A stretch of DNA of 64,000 nucleotides, taken from Shewanella gaetbuli (lineage in GTDB: Bacteria; Pseudomonadota; Gammaproteobacteria; Enterobacterales; Shewanellaceae). Positions within the stretch are counted from its first letter, which is position 1. The number at the start of each line of letters is the position of its first letter. The DNA is taken from contig NZ_JAKIKP010000005.1 in NCBI RefSeq assembly GCF_023284065.1, positions 1-64,000 of the forward strand, given 5' to 3'. Both the position numbers and the translations under genes were made by a program. A model generated the notes under the pieces. It was given only the letters and a program-made list of their open reading frames with translations. It did not search any database and was not told the origin of the DNA. Positions 1 through 8,551 of this stretch are shown one piece after another.

Positions 1-113
1 AGACCATAGAGCTGTGGTACCACCTGATCCCATTCCGAACTCAGAAGTGAAACACAGTATCGCCGATGGTAGTGTGGGGTCTCCCCATGTGAGAGTAGGT
101 CATTTCCAGACAC
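1..113 (+). rRNA. rrf: 5S ribosomal RNA, 3' part (5' end outside window)
   Basis: The sequence aligns with gammaproteobacterial 5S rRNA over its whole length, with the conserved internal blocks CCGAACTCAGAAGTGAAAC and GATGGTAGTGTGGGGTCTCC. Window base 1 corresponds to about position 8 of the E. coli gene, so roughly seven 5' bases lie outside. The 3' end, CCAGACAC at about 106-113, should pair with that missing 5' end. An intrinsic terminator follows directly, so this is the end of an rRNA operon. Confidence 0.96.
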
Positions 114-123
114 CAAATAAGAT

Positions 124-156
124 AAAAAGCCCACAGCTAACGCTGTGGGCTTTTTT
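124..156 (+). terminator. Intrinsic terminator of the rRNA operon
   Basis: A perfect stem starting AAAAAGCCCACAGC pairs with its reverse complement around a TAAC loop and runs into a T tract. It lies 11 bases after the 5S gene. Confidence 0.93.
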
Positions 157-184
157 GCGTTTGTGGGTTTAATGCTTTTAGTTT

Positions 185-311
185 GTCATCTTCGAGATCT
201 GTTATCGAGGCTCTGCTGTTGCTTAGTGCAGATTCCGGCCCAAAAGCATTGCCGGAATGACGTATGTTGAGTGTTCTCGCAATGACGTAGGTTGAGTACG
301 TCAGAAAGACT
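185..311 (-). repeat. Dispersed three-arm palindromic repeat, copy 1
   Basis: The core at 185-262 is built from three successive imperfect hairpins: TTCGAGATCTGTTATCGAGG, then a CTGC...GCAG arm, then ATTCCGGC...GCCGGAAT. The outer ends GTCA and TGACG can close the structure like a cloverleaf. A degenerate tail repeats the last arm (AATGACG at 256 and again at 281, period 25). Strand is given relative to the composite copies near 30.4 kb, which are in the opposite orientation. I see no coding potential in the stretch from 160 to 590 beyond these repeats. Confidence 0.85.
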
Positions 312-360
312 TGGATTGTGCGTTGCTGTGATCATACGGCGGGGCTCTATGCTCCTAATC

Positions 361-515
361 CGTCATCCTCGAGATCTGTTATCGAGGTTCTGCTGTTACT
401 TAATGCAGATTCCGGCCCAAAAGCGTCGCCGGAATGACGCGCATTAAGTGTTGTCGGAAGGACGAGAGGTGGGCACTGTCGGAATGATGTAATTTGAACG
501 TTGCCAGAATGGCGA
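361..515 (-). repeat. Dispersed three-arm palindromic repeat, copy 2
   Basis: This is a second core at 361-439, better conserved than copy 1 (CGTCATCCTCGAGATCTG at its start, GCCGGAATGACG at its end). It is followed by three more degenerate copies of the terminal half-arm at about 450, 476 and 500, giving a period of about 25 bases. The family is the same as the pair at 30.3-30.8 kb, seen here in reverse complement. Confidence 0.87.
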
Positions 516-656
516 CGCATGCTCATGCCAGTCAAACTTACTAAATGACTTGGTTAGATAGTTATATTCCCCATTTATTGCATTTTTTAATGATTGCATC
601 TCATCGCTATAACAAATATGTATTATACTGGTTTAAATTGTTTGATTGAGGTCATT

Positions 657-908
657 ATGGAATGCCGTTTGGGTTGTGGAGCTTGTTGTATTGCTCCTTC
701 TATTACTAGCCCGATACCAGGGATGCCCGATGGGAAAGCTGCGGGAGTCCGGTGTGTTCAATTAAGTGATGATAATTTGTGTCTAATTTTTGGTTCAAAA
801 TTACGTCCCAAGGTTTGTTCTGAGTTTGAAGCGACGGTAGATGTTTGCGGCAACTCTAATGATGAAGCTTTATGGTTGATCACTGAATTAGAAAATTCTA
901 CATGTTAA
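657..908 (+). CDS. YkgJ-family cysteine cluster protein
   Basis: The 83-residue protein begins MECRLGCGACC, the N-terminal CxxxCxxCC cluster typical of the YkgJ family (PF03692), putative zinc- or iron-chelating proteins. Further cysteines follow (RCVQL, NLCLIF, PKVCSEF, VDVCGN). The length and the proline-rich segment after the first cluster match the short YkgJ proteins of gammaproteobacteria. I start it at ATG 657 because GAGG lies 5 bases upstream; the longer frame back to 594 has no ribosome binding site. It lies 34 bp upstream of nsrR on the same strand, so the two may be co-transcribed. The function of the family is not established; metal binding is inferred from the cysteines. Confidence 0.82.
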   Translation: MECRLGCGACCIAPSITSPIPGMPDGKAAGVRCVQLSDDNLCLIFGSKLRPKVCSEFEATVDVCGNSNDEALWLITELENSTC

Positions 909-942
909 AGTTTTAGTTCGTTCATATTGAGATGGTTTAGAC

Positions 943-1398
943 ATGCAATTAACTCGTTATACAGATTATGGCATTCGTATATTAATGTATTTGGCTGTCC
1001 AACCTGAGCGTGAATCTTTATTTCGGATAGCAGAAGTCACCGAAGTCTTTTCACTGTCTGCCAATCATGTGGCCAAGATTATTCATCAGATGGGAAAGTT
1101 GGGCTATATACAAACCATCAGAGGAAAAAGTGGTGGTTTTAAGCTCGCTAAAAAACCTTCTGAAATCAATGTCGGTTCGTTAGTTAGGCAGTTGGAGCAT
1201 TCTTTATCCCCTGTTAATTGCGATCAACCTGCTTGTCGTTTTACTCCTGCGTGTAACTTAAAGGGGGTGTTGGCTAAAGCGGTGTCGGCTTATTTAGCGG
1301 TATTAGACGAATATACTCTTGCTGATATTGTCAGTAATAAAGCAGAGTTAGTGCGTACGTTGCCAGATTTATCTATCGCAGTGTTTGATGTAGGCTAG
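943..1398 (+). CDS. nsrR: Rrf2-family nitric-oxide-sensing repressor NsrR
   Basis: This 151-residue protein has the Rrf2 winged helix at its N terminus (MQLTRYTDYGIRILMYLA, then RGKSGGFKLAK in the wing). The iron-sulfur cluster cysteines C93, C98 and C104 lie in the segment NCDQPACRFTPAC. These match NsrR of E. coli in spacing and in the surrounding residues (TPAC-LK, LD-YTLADIV). NsrR binds an Fe-S cluster that NO destroys, which relieves repression of NO-detoxification genes. Its 3' end overlaps the convergent yibQ-like gene by 26 bp. No hcp or hmp target lies in the window, so its regulon is elsewhere. A few residues at the C terminus extend past the usual end. Confidence 0.9.
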   Translation: MQLTRYTDYGIRILMYLAVQPERESLFRIAEVTEVFSLSANHVAKIIHQMGKLGYIQTIRGKSGGFKLAKKPSEINVGSLVRQLEHSLSPVNCDQPACRFTPACNLKGVLAKAVSAYLAVLDEYTLADIVSNKAELVRTLPDLSIAVFDVG

Positions 1399-2128
1399 TC
1401 GGATAGGTCTTGGCTATTTCAACTGAAATCAGCGCTGATGTATGAACGAGATTGATGCCATTTTGTTTCAATCTCGCAAGGTTCTTTCTTAAAAATGATA
1501 TTGTTTCAGGATAGGGGTGTGCTATAGCAACTAGCGTCCCTTTGCGTTTCGTTTGGTCAATTATCTGCTTAAATTGTTTTTCTAGCGCGTCATACTCCAC
1601 ATTGTTATCTAAGAAAACTTGCCTATATAGTATGGGTACACCAACAAATTTAGCCTGCTTACCTGCTTTGCTGTATTTTGTCGTATAACTGTCGACAAAA
1701 TATGCTTGCTTGTTTTTCAACTCTTCCATAACCCATTTCATGGGTACATCTAGTTGGGTCAGCAAACTCCCCATGTGATTATTTGCTCCTTGAGCAAAGG
1801 GAATGTTGTTAAAGGCCGATTCTATTTCATTTTTTATTTGTTGCTCACTCATGTCATTGGTTAATCCACCAGGGCCTAGAGTATTCCCGCTGAGCGCTTG
1901 CATCGGTAGATGCAACATGATTTCGTGACCTTTATTGTAAGCTTCGAAAGCTAGCTTTTTCCCTAAGGGTGTATGAGGCAATACTGAAAGAGTGATGTCT
2001 TTGGGTAGCTGCAATACGGCCTCATCTGTTTGACGATATCCAATATCGTCAATAATGATAGCTAAATTAGCTGCAAAGCTAGTTGAACAAAATGTTAGTA
2101 GTAAAAGTAAACTGAATATAAAGCGCAC
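1373..2128 (-). CDS. yibQ: Divergent polysaccharide deacetylase family protein (YibQ-like)
   Basis: The 251-residue protein carries a signal peptide (MRFIFSLLLLLTFCSTSFA) followed by the divergent polysaccharide deacetylase domain (DUF610). Visible motifs include LAIIIDDIGYR near the mature N terminus, HEIMLHLPM and NNHMGSLLTQ, then VAIAHPYPETI near the C terminus. These His/Asp motifs are laid out as in NodB-type deacetylases. It is the last gene of a minus-strand series gpmM-envC-ctpA-yibQ, 24 bp after ctpA; E. coli has gpmM-envC-yibQ without ctpA. A periplasmic role in cell-wall metabolism is inferred from the family and the neighbours. Its 3' end overlaps nsrR. Confidence 0.88.
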   Translation of the reverse strand: MRFIFSLLLLLTFCSTSFAANLAIIIDDIGYRQTDEAVLQLPKDITLSVLPHTPLGKKLAFEAYNKGHEIMLHLPMQALSGNTLGPGGLTNDMSEQQIKNEIESAFNNIPFAQGANNHMGSLLTQLDVPMKWVMEELKNKQAYFVDSYTTKYSKAGKQAKFVGVPILYRQVFLDNNVEYDALEKQFKQIIDQTKRKGTLVAIAHPYPETISFLRKNLARLKQNGINLVHTSALISVEIAKTYPTSLHQTLR

Positions 2129-2152
2129 AATATTATTTATCTTTAGTTATTA

Positions 2153-3352
2153 TTAAGATTCTCTACCTTCAATCCATGCAATAGCAGAGTCTATATGGTT
2201 ATCTTTCAATTTATGTGAATCGATTATAGACATATTAGTGTCATCTGTAATAGGAGAAATTGATATTTCTATATCAGGCACAATACCTTTTGTATGAATA
2301 TTGTTACCTTTAGGTGTTCGATATTCTGCAATAGTAAGTTTTATTGCATTGCCATCATTGAGGATTGGAATAAGGCTTTGCACGGTTCCTTTGCCGAAAC
2401 TGGTTTCGCCAATAATGGTTGCGCGATTATTTTCTTTTAAGGCCGCAGCTAGTACTTCAGAAGCTGATGCTGACCCCTTGTTGATTAATATCACTAGGGG
2501 GAGTTCGTTAAAAATCGCGCTGCTCGATGCATAATAATCTTCATTGGCATCGAAAAAACGACCTGTCGTTGACACTATTTTTCCTTGAGATAAAAACAGG
2601 TCGGCAATATTAATGGCTTGCTCAAGTAGCCCTCCTGGATTATTTCTTAAATCCAATATTAATCCTGTTAGGGGCGCTTGCTGCCATTTGTGGGCTTGTC
2701 TTAAAATCGCTTCTGTGGCGTTATCTTGAAAATTAGTTAACTTTATATAACCAATACTTTGCTGAATTATCTTGCTGTTGATTGACTCTATGTGGATGAC
2801 ATCTGGTGATAAGGTTAATTCAAATTGCTTGGTATCACCTGCATGTTGTAGCGTTAATTCTATGGGCAAGTTGTTCAGGCTGTGTTTACGAATATCCGTT
2901 AATATGGTTTGCAAATTGGTTTCGTCGACTTTGATATTATTAAACTTAACAATTTTGTCGCTTGCGACAATACCTGCCTTTTCTGCGGGGGAGTTTTTAA
3001 AGGGGGTGATAATCGTTATTTGGCCATCATCTGTTGCGATTTCAAATCCAAAGCCAAAATACTCACCGCGATTTGAGTTATTAATTGCTTGAAAGTCTTC
3101 ATGAGTTAAAAAACCAGAGTAGGGGTCAAGCTTTTTAAATATGCCGTCAATGGCTGCTTGAACAAGCTGGTCACGGTCGATCTCGTCGACATAGTAGGTT
3201 TCGATAGTATCAATAACATCGGCTAGCAAAGGGTAATCTGCATTGCGATAATGTGAAGCGTTAAAGCTGTTTTCTGTACTGGAAATACTGACAGATAAGG
3301 CGACCGTAGCCCCTAAAATAAAACAGCCTAAATACCGTAAAAAGTTAATCAT
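2153..3352 (-). CDS. ctpA: C-terminal processing peptidase, S41 family (CtpA)
   Basis: This 399-residue envelope protease has an N-terminal signal or anchor segment, a PDZ domain at about residues 95-170 and an S41 catalytic core. The catalytic serine is predicted at S296 in GSASASEV and the lysine at K321 in FGKGTVQS; their 25-residue spacing matches the Ser/Lys dyad of the family. The strand before the active site reads LILDLRNNPGGLL, as in other Ctp enzymes. CtpA proteases trim or degrade envelope proteins such as murein hydrolase regulators. That fits the upstream neighbour envC, 35 bp away in the same operon. The specific substrate is not evident. Confidence 0.93.
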   Translation of the reverse strand: MINFLRYLGCFILGATVALSVSISSTENSFNASHYRNADYPLLADVIDTIETYYVDEIDRDQLVQAAIDGIFKKLDPYSGFLTHEDFQAINNSNRGEYFGFGFEIATDDGQITIITPFKNSPAEKAGIVASDKIVKFNNIKVDETNLQTILTDIRKHSLNNLPIELTLQHAGDTKQFELTLSPDVIHIESINSKIIQQSIGYIKLTNFQDNATEAILRQAHKWQQAPLTGLILDLRNNPGGLLEQAINIADLFLSQGKIVSTTGRFFDANEDYYASSSAIFNELPLVILINKGSASASEVLAAALKENNRATIIGETSFGKGTVQSLIPILNDGNAIKLTIAEYRTPKGNNIHTKGIVPDIEISISPITDDTNMSIIDSHKLKDNHIDSAIAWIEGRES

Positions 3353-3387
3353 AACAGCCCCTTTGATGCGGGCAGTATGAGTCTATT

Positions 3388-4521
3388 TTAGCGACAGTAT
3401 CTCGCTGGATCGACGGCTTGCCCTTTGTGTCTTATCTCAAAGTATAGGCTAGGTTCGCTCTGTCCACCTGAACGTCCGACAAGTGCAATGGACTCACCGT
3501 CTTTTACTGTGTCTCCAGCTCGTTTAAATAGCGTCTGTGCATGACCATATAGGCTCATATAACCTTTTCCGTGATCAACCACCATTACCATGCCAAACCC
3601 GCGAAGCCAGTCTGCATAAATCACTTTTCCCGCGGCTACCGCTTTAATATTTTGGCCTTCAGGGGCATTGAGTACGGTGCCTTTCCATTTGATCTGGCCT
3701 GACCGACTGCTGCCAAACCGTTCGCTGACTCGACCTTTGGTTGGCCATGACAGTTTGCCTTTTTTGTTTGCTAAACCGGTCATACTTGGATTGGATTTTG
3801 CCGCAATAACAGCTTGTTCAACAATCCGCTTTAAACTGGCCTCTTCAATTTGTAATTGCTCTAACTGGGCACCTTTATCTGACAATGTGCGTTGAATTTG
3901 AGTAAGGGTCATTTGACGCTGTTTTTGTTCATCAGCTAATTGTTTGGCTTGTTGTTGCTGATCAATCACAACGGCATTAAGTTGCTGCTGTTTTTTTAAT
4001 TGCTCTTGTTGCAGCTGTTCCAGTTTTTCACTGGTTTGTTTGAGCTCGTTAATAGCCTTGATTCTGGCATTATTTAAGTATTGATAATAAACCAGCATTC
4101 GCTCAATTGTGGCAGGACTTTGCTGATTCAGCATCATTTTACTGTAATCATGATTACCCGCTAAATAGGCGCTTGATAACTGTTTAGAAAGGGTTTCTTG
4201 TTGGCTAGATTGGCGTGAAATTAAGCTGGCATGCTCGGTTTCAAGCTTGGCAAGTTGAGCACTGATATTGCTTAAAGCTATTTTTGAATCATTAACGCGT
4301 TGCGCGGCTTTTGCAATGGCTTGCTCATCTTTTTTAAGCAAGGCCATTAGCTTTTCTCGTTGCTTAGACGTGTTTTTTAAATCATTTTGCTGAGCAGTAA
4401 TTTGCGACTGAATAGACTTCAGCTCAGACTGACGTTTATTGAGATCAACGCTGCTTGCTGCAAAGGAAGTTAATATAAAGCCAGCAATGATGCTGGCTTT
4501 CAAAAATACACGAGTTAGCAC
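3388..4521 (-). CDS. envC: Murein hydrolase activator EnvC
   Basis: The 377-residue protein has a signal sequence, two long coiled-coil stretches (about residues 25-120 and 150-235) and a C-terminal LytM domain (about 265-375). The LytM zinc ligands are mostly lost: the HxxxD segment reads KWKGTVL and the final HxH reads SLYFEIRH, while the YGHA histidine remains. This is the expected degenerate state of EnvC, which recruits and activates the amidases AmiA/AmiB at the division septum through FtsEX and does not cut peptidoglycan itself. It lies 10 bp after gpmM and 35 bp before ctpA, in the conserved operon order. Confidence 0.93.
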   Translation of the reverse strand: MLTRVFLKASIIAGFILTSFAASSVDLNKRQSELKSIQSQITAQQNDLKNTSKQREKLMALLKKDEQAIAKAAQRVNDSKIALSNISAQLAKLETEHASLISRQSSQQETLSKQLSSAYLAGNHDYSKMMLNQQSPATIERMLVYYQYLNNARIKAINELKQTSEKLEQLQQEQLKKQQQLNAVVIDQQQQAKQLADEQKQRQMTLTQIQRTLSDKGAQLEQLQIEEASLKRIVEQAVIAAKSNPSMTGLANKKGKLSWPTKGRVSERFGSSRSGQIKWKGTVLNAPEGQNIKAVAAGKVIYADWLRGFGMVMVVDHGKGYMSLYGHAQTLFKRAGDTVKDGESIALVGRSGGQSEPSLYFEIRHKGQAVDPARYCR

Positions 4522-4531
4522 CGGTAATTAG

Positions 4532-6076
4532 TTACTCTTTTAAGTCAATGATACTGCGGCCAGTCATTTCAGCTGGAACAGACTCACCCATTAACGTTAA
4601 CATCGTAGGGGCAATGTCACATAAACGGCCGTTATCTTTGATAGTAGCATCACGACCGACAAAGATGAAAGGAACTAATTCACTTGTGTGTGCTGTATGT
4701 GCCTGGCCTGTAGTTGGGTCAGTCATTTGCTCAGCATTACCATGGTCGGCAGTAATAATACATTCACCGCCAACTTTCGCTAAAGCATCAACAACTCGTC
4801 CAATACATGCATCAACGGCTTCACACGCTTTCACAGCGGCATCAAATTTACCTGTGTGACCAACCATATCGCCATTAGGGTAATTACAAATAATTACGTC
4901 ATAATCAGCAGATTCAATTGCACCCACTAATTTGTCAGTTAGTTCCGTTGAGTTCATTTCTGGTTGTAAGTCATAAGTGGCGACTTTAGGCGACTCAATT
5001 AAGATGCGTTCTTCACCTTCAAACGGCTCTTCTTTACCACCGTTGAAGAAGAAGGTGACATGAGCGTATTTTTCGGTTTCAGAGATACGTAATTGCTTTT
5101 TACCGCTCTTTTGTAGTGTTTCACCTAAGGTGTTAACTAAGTTGTCAGAGGGGAACGCGACGGGTGCGTTAATGTCAGCAGCATATTCAGTTAACTGTAC
5201 AAAGTTGATTTTTGGTGTTTTATTACGAACAAAACCGTCAAAATCAGCATTAACGAAACTACGAGTAATTTGACGAGCGCGGTCAGCACGGAAATTCATG
5301 AAAATTAACGCGTCATTGTCGTTTAAGGTGGCAACCTCGTTTGAAGCATCAGTTACAGCCGATGCCGCTACAAACTCGTCGTTTTCATCACGGCCATATG
5401 CCGCTTCTAATGCTTCAACAGCATTGGCATATTTAAACTGGCTTTTACCTTCAGTAATCAGTTCATAAGCTTGTGATACACGATCCCAACGATTATCGCG
5501 GTCTAGTGCATAATAACGGCCAATTAATGAGGCAATACGCCCTGTGCCAAGCTCTGCGAATAGGTCGTTGAAGTGCTCTATGCTACCTTTGGCGCTACGA
5601 GGAGGTGTATCTCGGCCGTCTAAAAAGGCATGTAAATAAACAGCTTTAGCGCCTTTTTTCACTGCCATACGGCACATAGCTTCTATATGCTCTTCATGAC
5701 TATGAACGCCACCCGGAGACAATAAGCCCATAATATGAACAGCACCATCAGCTGCAATCGCTTGGTCTACTGCTGCTGAAATTGCTGGGTTTTGGTCAAA
5801 TTCATTGTCGGCAATGGACTTGCTGATACGAGTGAGTTCTTGGTAAACAATGCGGCCTGAGCCAATATTGATATGGCCTACTTCTGAATTACCCATTTGG
5901 CCGTCAGGTAAACCTACGTCTAATCCTGAACCAGATATTAACCCATTTGCATGCGTGGCAGTTAGCTTATCAAGTACCGGGGTGTTGGCATGAAAAATCG
6001 CATTGTCTTGTGTATTTTCACGATAACCCCAACCATCAAGGATAAGTAAAGCCAAAGGACGTTTTGCTGTCGTCAT
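4532..6076 (-). CDS. gpmM: 2,3-bisphosphoglycerate-independent phosphoglycerate mutase
   Basis: The 514-residue enzyme has all the iPGM hallmarks. Near the N terminus is [11 protein letters not shown] with a metal-binding Asp. The phosphoserine nucleophile S64 lies in [10 protein letters not shown], and [10 protein letters not shown] follows. [11 protein letters not shown] lies near the C terminus. It interconverts 3- and 2-phosphoglycerate using manganese, in the cytoplasm. It heads the operon gpmM-envC-ctpA-yibQ. The 233-bp gap to yibN (6077-6309) holds the divergent promoters. The ATG at 6076 has an AAGG-type binding site upstream. Length is typical. Confidence 0.97.
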   Translation of the reverse strand: MTTAKRPLALLILDGWGYRENTQDNAIFHANTPVLDKLTATHANGLISGSGLDVGLPDGQMGNSEVGHINIGSGRIVYQELTRISKSIADNEFDQNPAISAAVDQAIAADGAVHIMGLLSPGGVHSHEEHIEAMCRMAVKKGAKAVYLHAFLDGRDTPPRSAKGSIEHFNDLFAELGTGRIASLIGRYYALDRDNRWDRVSQAYELITEGKSQFKYANAVEALEAAYGRDENDEFVAASAVTDASNEVATLNDNDALIFMNFRADRARQITRSFVNADFDGFVRNKTPKINFVQLTEYAADINAPVAFPSDNLVNTLGETLQKSGKKQLRISETEKYAHVTFFFNGGKEEPFEGEERILIESPKVATYDLQPEMNSTELTDKLVGAIESADYDVIICNYPNGDMVGHTGKFDAAVKACEAVDACIGRVVDALAKVGGECIITADHGNAEQMTDPTTGQAHTAHTSELVPFIFVGRDATIKDNGRLCDIAPTMLTLMGESVPAEMTGRSIIDLKE

Positions 6077-6309
6077 GGAAGTACCTTTAAAAGTTGAAAG
6101 ATGAATTAAAAACTGAAATTGTATGAATATTACTACTTATCGGCGGTTGGAAACAGACCTAGTCGTGATATCTAAGGCTGTGGTGATTAAATTTCATTTA
6201 TATCACGGTAAATATCGCGTTAAGCGTGATAGACAGGTGAAAACTATCCGCTAAATGGCTATACTCTTGGCCAAATTAATCTTAGCTAAATCCTTTATAG
6301 GCAGTAAAC

Positions 6310-6744
6310 ATGCAAGAATATATGGAATTTTTTCAAGCTAACCCAATGTTATCGTTAGCATGGGTTGGTTTATTTGTTGCTTTGATTGTGACCATGATTA
6401 AAAGCAGCACATCAAAAGTAACCAATGTAAATAATCAACAACTCACCTTTATGATGAATAAAGAAGGCGCCAAAGTCGTTGACGTGCGAGGAAAAGAAGA
6501 GTTTAAAAAAGGCCATATTGTAGACGCGATTAATGTGCCATTGTCTGAAATAAAAAATAATCAGAACACAAGTCTTGAAAAGTATAAAAGCAGCCCCATT
6601 ATATTAGTATGTAATACTGGCATGACATCGGGTCAAGCAGCGCAATTGTTATCTAAACAAGGCTTTGAAAATCTGCACAACCTAACGGGTGGTATGGGTG
6701 AATGGAAGTCAGCTAACTTGCCGGTGGTTAAAAGCAAACGATAA
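6310..6744 (+). CDS. yibN: Membrane-anchored rhodanese-like protein YibN
   Basis: The 144-residue protein has one N-terminal membrane segment (about residues 14-30, LSLAWVGLFVALIVTMI) followed by a rhodanese domain. The active-site cysteine C101 lies in LVCNTGMTSGQAA, and VVDVRGKEEFKKGHI and NLTGGMGEWK are typical rhodanese boxes. It matches YibN in architecture and in position, divergent from gpmM and upstream of secB. In E. coli grxC sits between yibN and secB; here the 199-bp gap contains no readable glutaredoxin gene. Its exact substrate is unknown; a sulfur-carrier or membrane quality-control role is only inferred. Confidence 0.9.
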   Translation: MQEYMEFFQANPMLSLAWVGLFVALIVTMIKSSTSKVTNVNNQQLTFMMNKEGAKVVDVRGKEEFKKGHIVDAINVPLSEIKNNQNTSLEKYKSSPIILVCNTGMTSGQAAQLLSKQGFENLHNLTGGMGEWKSANLPVVKSKR

Positions 6745-6943
6745 CCCAATTGGCTTATCAAGCGGTTATGTTGTGTTGTAATATCTTGCAGCACAACCCA
6801 AGTTTTGATCCTACTAGCGAAGGGCTTATTCAGTTTAAGCAGTGTGGTCGACAAAAGGGGAAAGCGAAATAAGTTCGTTGCCGCCCAACACAATATTCGC
6901 TCCAATTAGAAAGCGAAATACATCATTTTAAAGGTAGGAAATT

Positions 6944-7429
6944 ATGGCTGAAGAAGTAGCAAACAACGAAGCAGGTGCACCTCAATTTAACATTCAACGT
7001 GTTTACACAAAAGACGTGTCTTTTGAAACGCCAAACAGCCCAGCTGTTTTCCAAAAAGAATGGAATCCAGAAGTTAAATTAGACTTAGATACCCGTAGCG
7101 CTAAGTTATCAGACGACACCTATGAAGTTGTTTTGTCTTTAACCGTAACCGCTAAAAACGGCGAAGAAACTGCATTTTTATGTGAAGTTCAACAAGCGGG
7201 TATTTTCTCTATCGCGGGTTTAACTGAGCAGCAATTAGCTCACTCTTTAGGTGCATACTGTCCTAACGTACTATTCCCATATGCGCGTGAAACCGTTTCT
7301 AGCTTAGTGTCTCGTGGTACTTTCCCACAACTAAACTTAGCACCAGTAAACTTTGACGCATTGTTTGCTCAATACGTTCAGCAACGCCAAGCTGCAGCAG
7401 CAGAAGCGCCAGCTGAAGCAAACGCATAA
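6944..7429 (+). CDS. secB: Protein-export chaperone SecB
   Basis: The 161-residue protein matches SecB along its length: [17 protein letters not shown] near the N terminus, PEVKLDLDT, then [11 protein letters not shown] and [11 protein letters not shown]. SecB tetramers keep precursor proteins unfolded and deliver them to SecA. The C-terminal tail ([13 protein letters not shown]) is acidic and alanine-rich, a variable region. AAGGTAGGAA precedes the ATG. gpsA begins 3 bp after the stop, so the pair is clearly co-transcribed, as in E. coli. Confidence 0.97.
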   Translation: MAEEVANNEAGAPQFNIQRVYTKDVSFETPNSPAVFQKEWNPEVKLDLDTRSAKLSDDTYEVVLSLTVTAKNGEETAFLCEVQQAGIFSIAGLTEQQLAHSLGAYCPNVLFPYARETVSSLVSRGTFPQLNLAPVNFDALFAQYVQQRQAAAAEAPAEANA

Positions 7430-7432
7430 ATT

Positions 7433-8443
7433 ATGAATAACGCAGCCGAAATAACGGTTTTAGGGGCGGGGTCTTATGGCACCGCCCTTGCTATTTCTTT
7501 AGCTAGCAATGGCCATAAAACCTTAATTTGGGGCCATGAAGCCGAGCATATGCAAGCGTTAAGTGAGTCTCGTTCAAACGAAGCTTACTTACCCGGTATT
7601 GGTTTTCCTGACTGCTTACACATTGAACCTGATTTGGCTAAAGCATTAGCCGCCAGCAAAAATGTATTAGTGGTTGTGCCTAGCCATGTATTTGGTGAAG
7701 TATTAAAACAAGCAAAACCTTTATTGCGTGCTGATGCGCGTATTGTGTGGGCAACCAAAGGCTTAGAGCCCGAAACTGGTCGATTATTGCAAGATGTTGC
7801 CCGTGAGCAACTAGGCGAACAATATCCGCTTGCAGTATTGTCTGGGCCTACCTTTGCTAAGGAATTAGCAGCAGGGTTACCAACCGCTATTTCGGTAGCC
7901 GGCACTTGCCCGCAATTTACTCATGACTTGGTTGAGCTATTGCATAGCCCTAAACGTTTAAGAGTTTATGCTAATGACGACTTTACAGGGCTTCAACTAG
8001 GCGGCGCAGTTAAAAACGTTATTGCCATTGGTGCAGGTATGTCTGATGGTATCGGCTTTGGTGCCAATGCCAGAACGGCATTAATTACTCGTGGTTTAGT
8101 GGAGTTAACACGGCTAGGTGTTGCGTTAGGCGCAGATGCCAATACCTTTATGGGAATGGCTGGCTTGGGCGATCTTGTTTTAACCTGTACCGACAATCAG
8201 TCGCGTAATCGTCGCTTTGGTCTTGCGTTAGGCAAAGGCAGTGATGTTGATACCGCACAAACTGAAATTGGTCAGGTGGTTGAAGGGTATCGCAACACTA
8301 AAGAGGTCTATACTCTAGCCCATCGATTAGGTGTTGAAATGCCCATTACCGAGCAAATTTACCAAGTGCTTTATCAAGGTAAGTCCCCCCGCGAGGCTGC
8401 TAAAGAATTATTGGGTAGAGACAGAAAGTCAGAAACTATCTAA
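7433..8443 (+). CDS. gpsA: Glycerol-3-phosphate dehydrogenase [NAD(P)+]
   Basis: The 336-residue enzyme reduces dihydroxyacetone phosphate to sn-glycerol 3-phosphate for phospholipid synthesis. The N-terminal Rossmann motif is [38 protein letters not shown] (catalytic lysine) and [10 protein letters not shown] follow, all diagnostic of GpsA. It is translationally close to secB (3-bp gap). A strong intrinsic terminator follows 44 bp after the stop, so it ends the yibN-secB-gpsA transcript. Confidence 0.97.
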   Translation: MNNAAEITVLGAGSYGTALAISLASNGHKTLIWGHEAEHMQALSESRSNEAYLPGIGFPDCLHIEPDLAKALAASKNVLVVVPSHVFGEVLKQAKPLLRADARIVWATKGLEPETGRLLQDVAREQLGEQYPLAVLSGPTFAKELAAGLPTAISVAGTCPQFTHDLVELLHSPKRLRVYANDDFTGLQLGGAVKNVIAIGAGMSDGIGFGANARTALITRGLVELTRLGVALGADANTFMGMAGLGDLVLTCTDNQSRNRRFGLALGKGSDVDTAQTEIGQVVEGYRNTKEVYTLAHRLGVEMPITEQIYQVLYQGKSPREAAKELLGRDRKSETI

Positions 8444-8487
8444 GGTATTGATGGTTAATTTATTCAGTTAACCATAATTCAACTTCC

Positions 8488-8516
8488 AAAAGGATGCTAA
8501 AATAGCATCCTTTTTT
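8488..8516 (+). terminator. Intrinsic terminator after gpsA
   Basis: The stem AAAAGGATGCTA pairs with TAGCATCCTTTT around an AAA loop and continues into a T run. It separates gpsA from the next gene. Confidence 0.9.
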
Positions 8517-8551
8517 GTATGTTAAAGTTAATCAGCTTTGTGGAGTAAAAA

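Noticed and set aside
347-535. Open frame of 62 codons on the minus strand after the 5S gene
   Set aside because: It lies wholly within the palindromic repeat and its degenerate tandem tail; the reading frame comes from the repeat.
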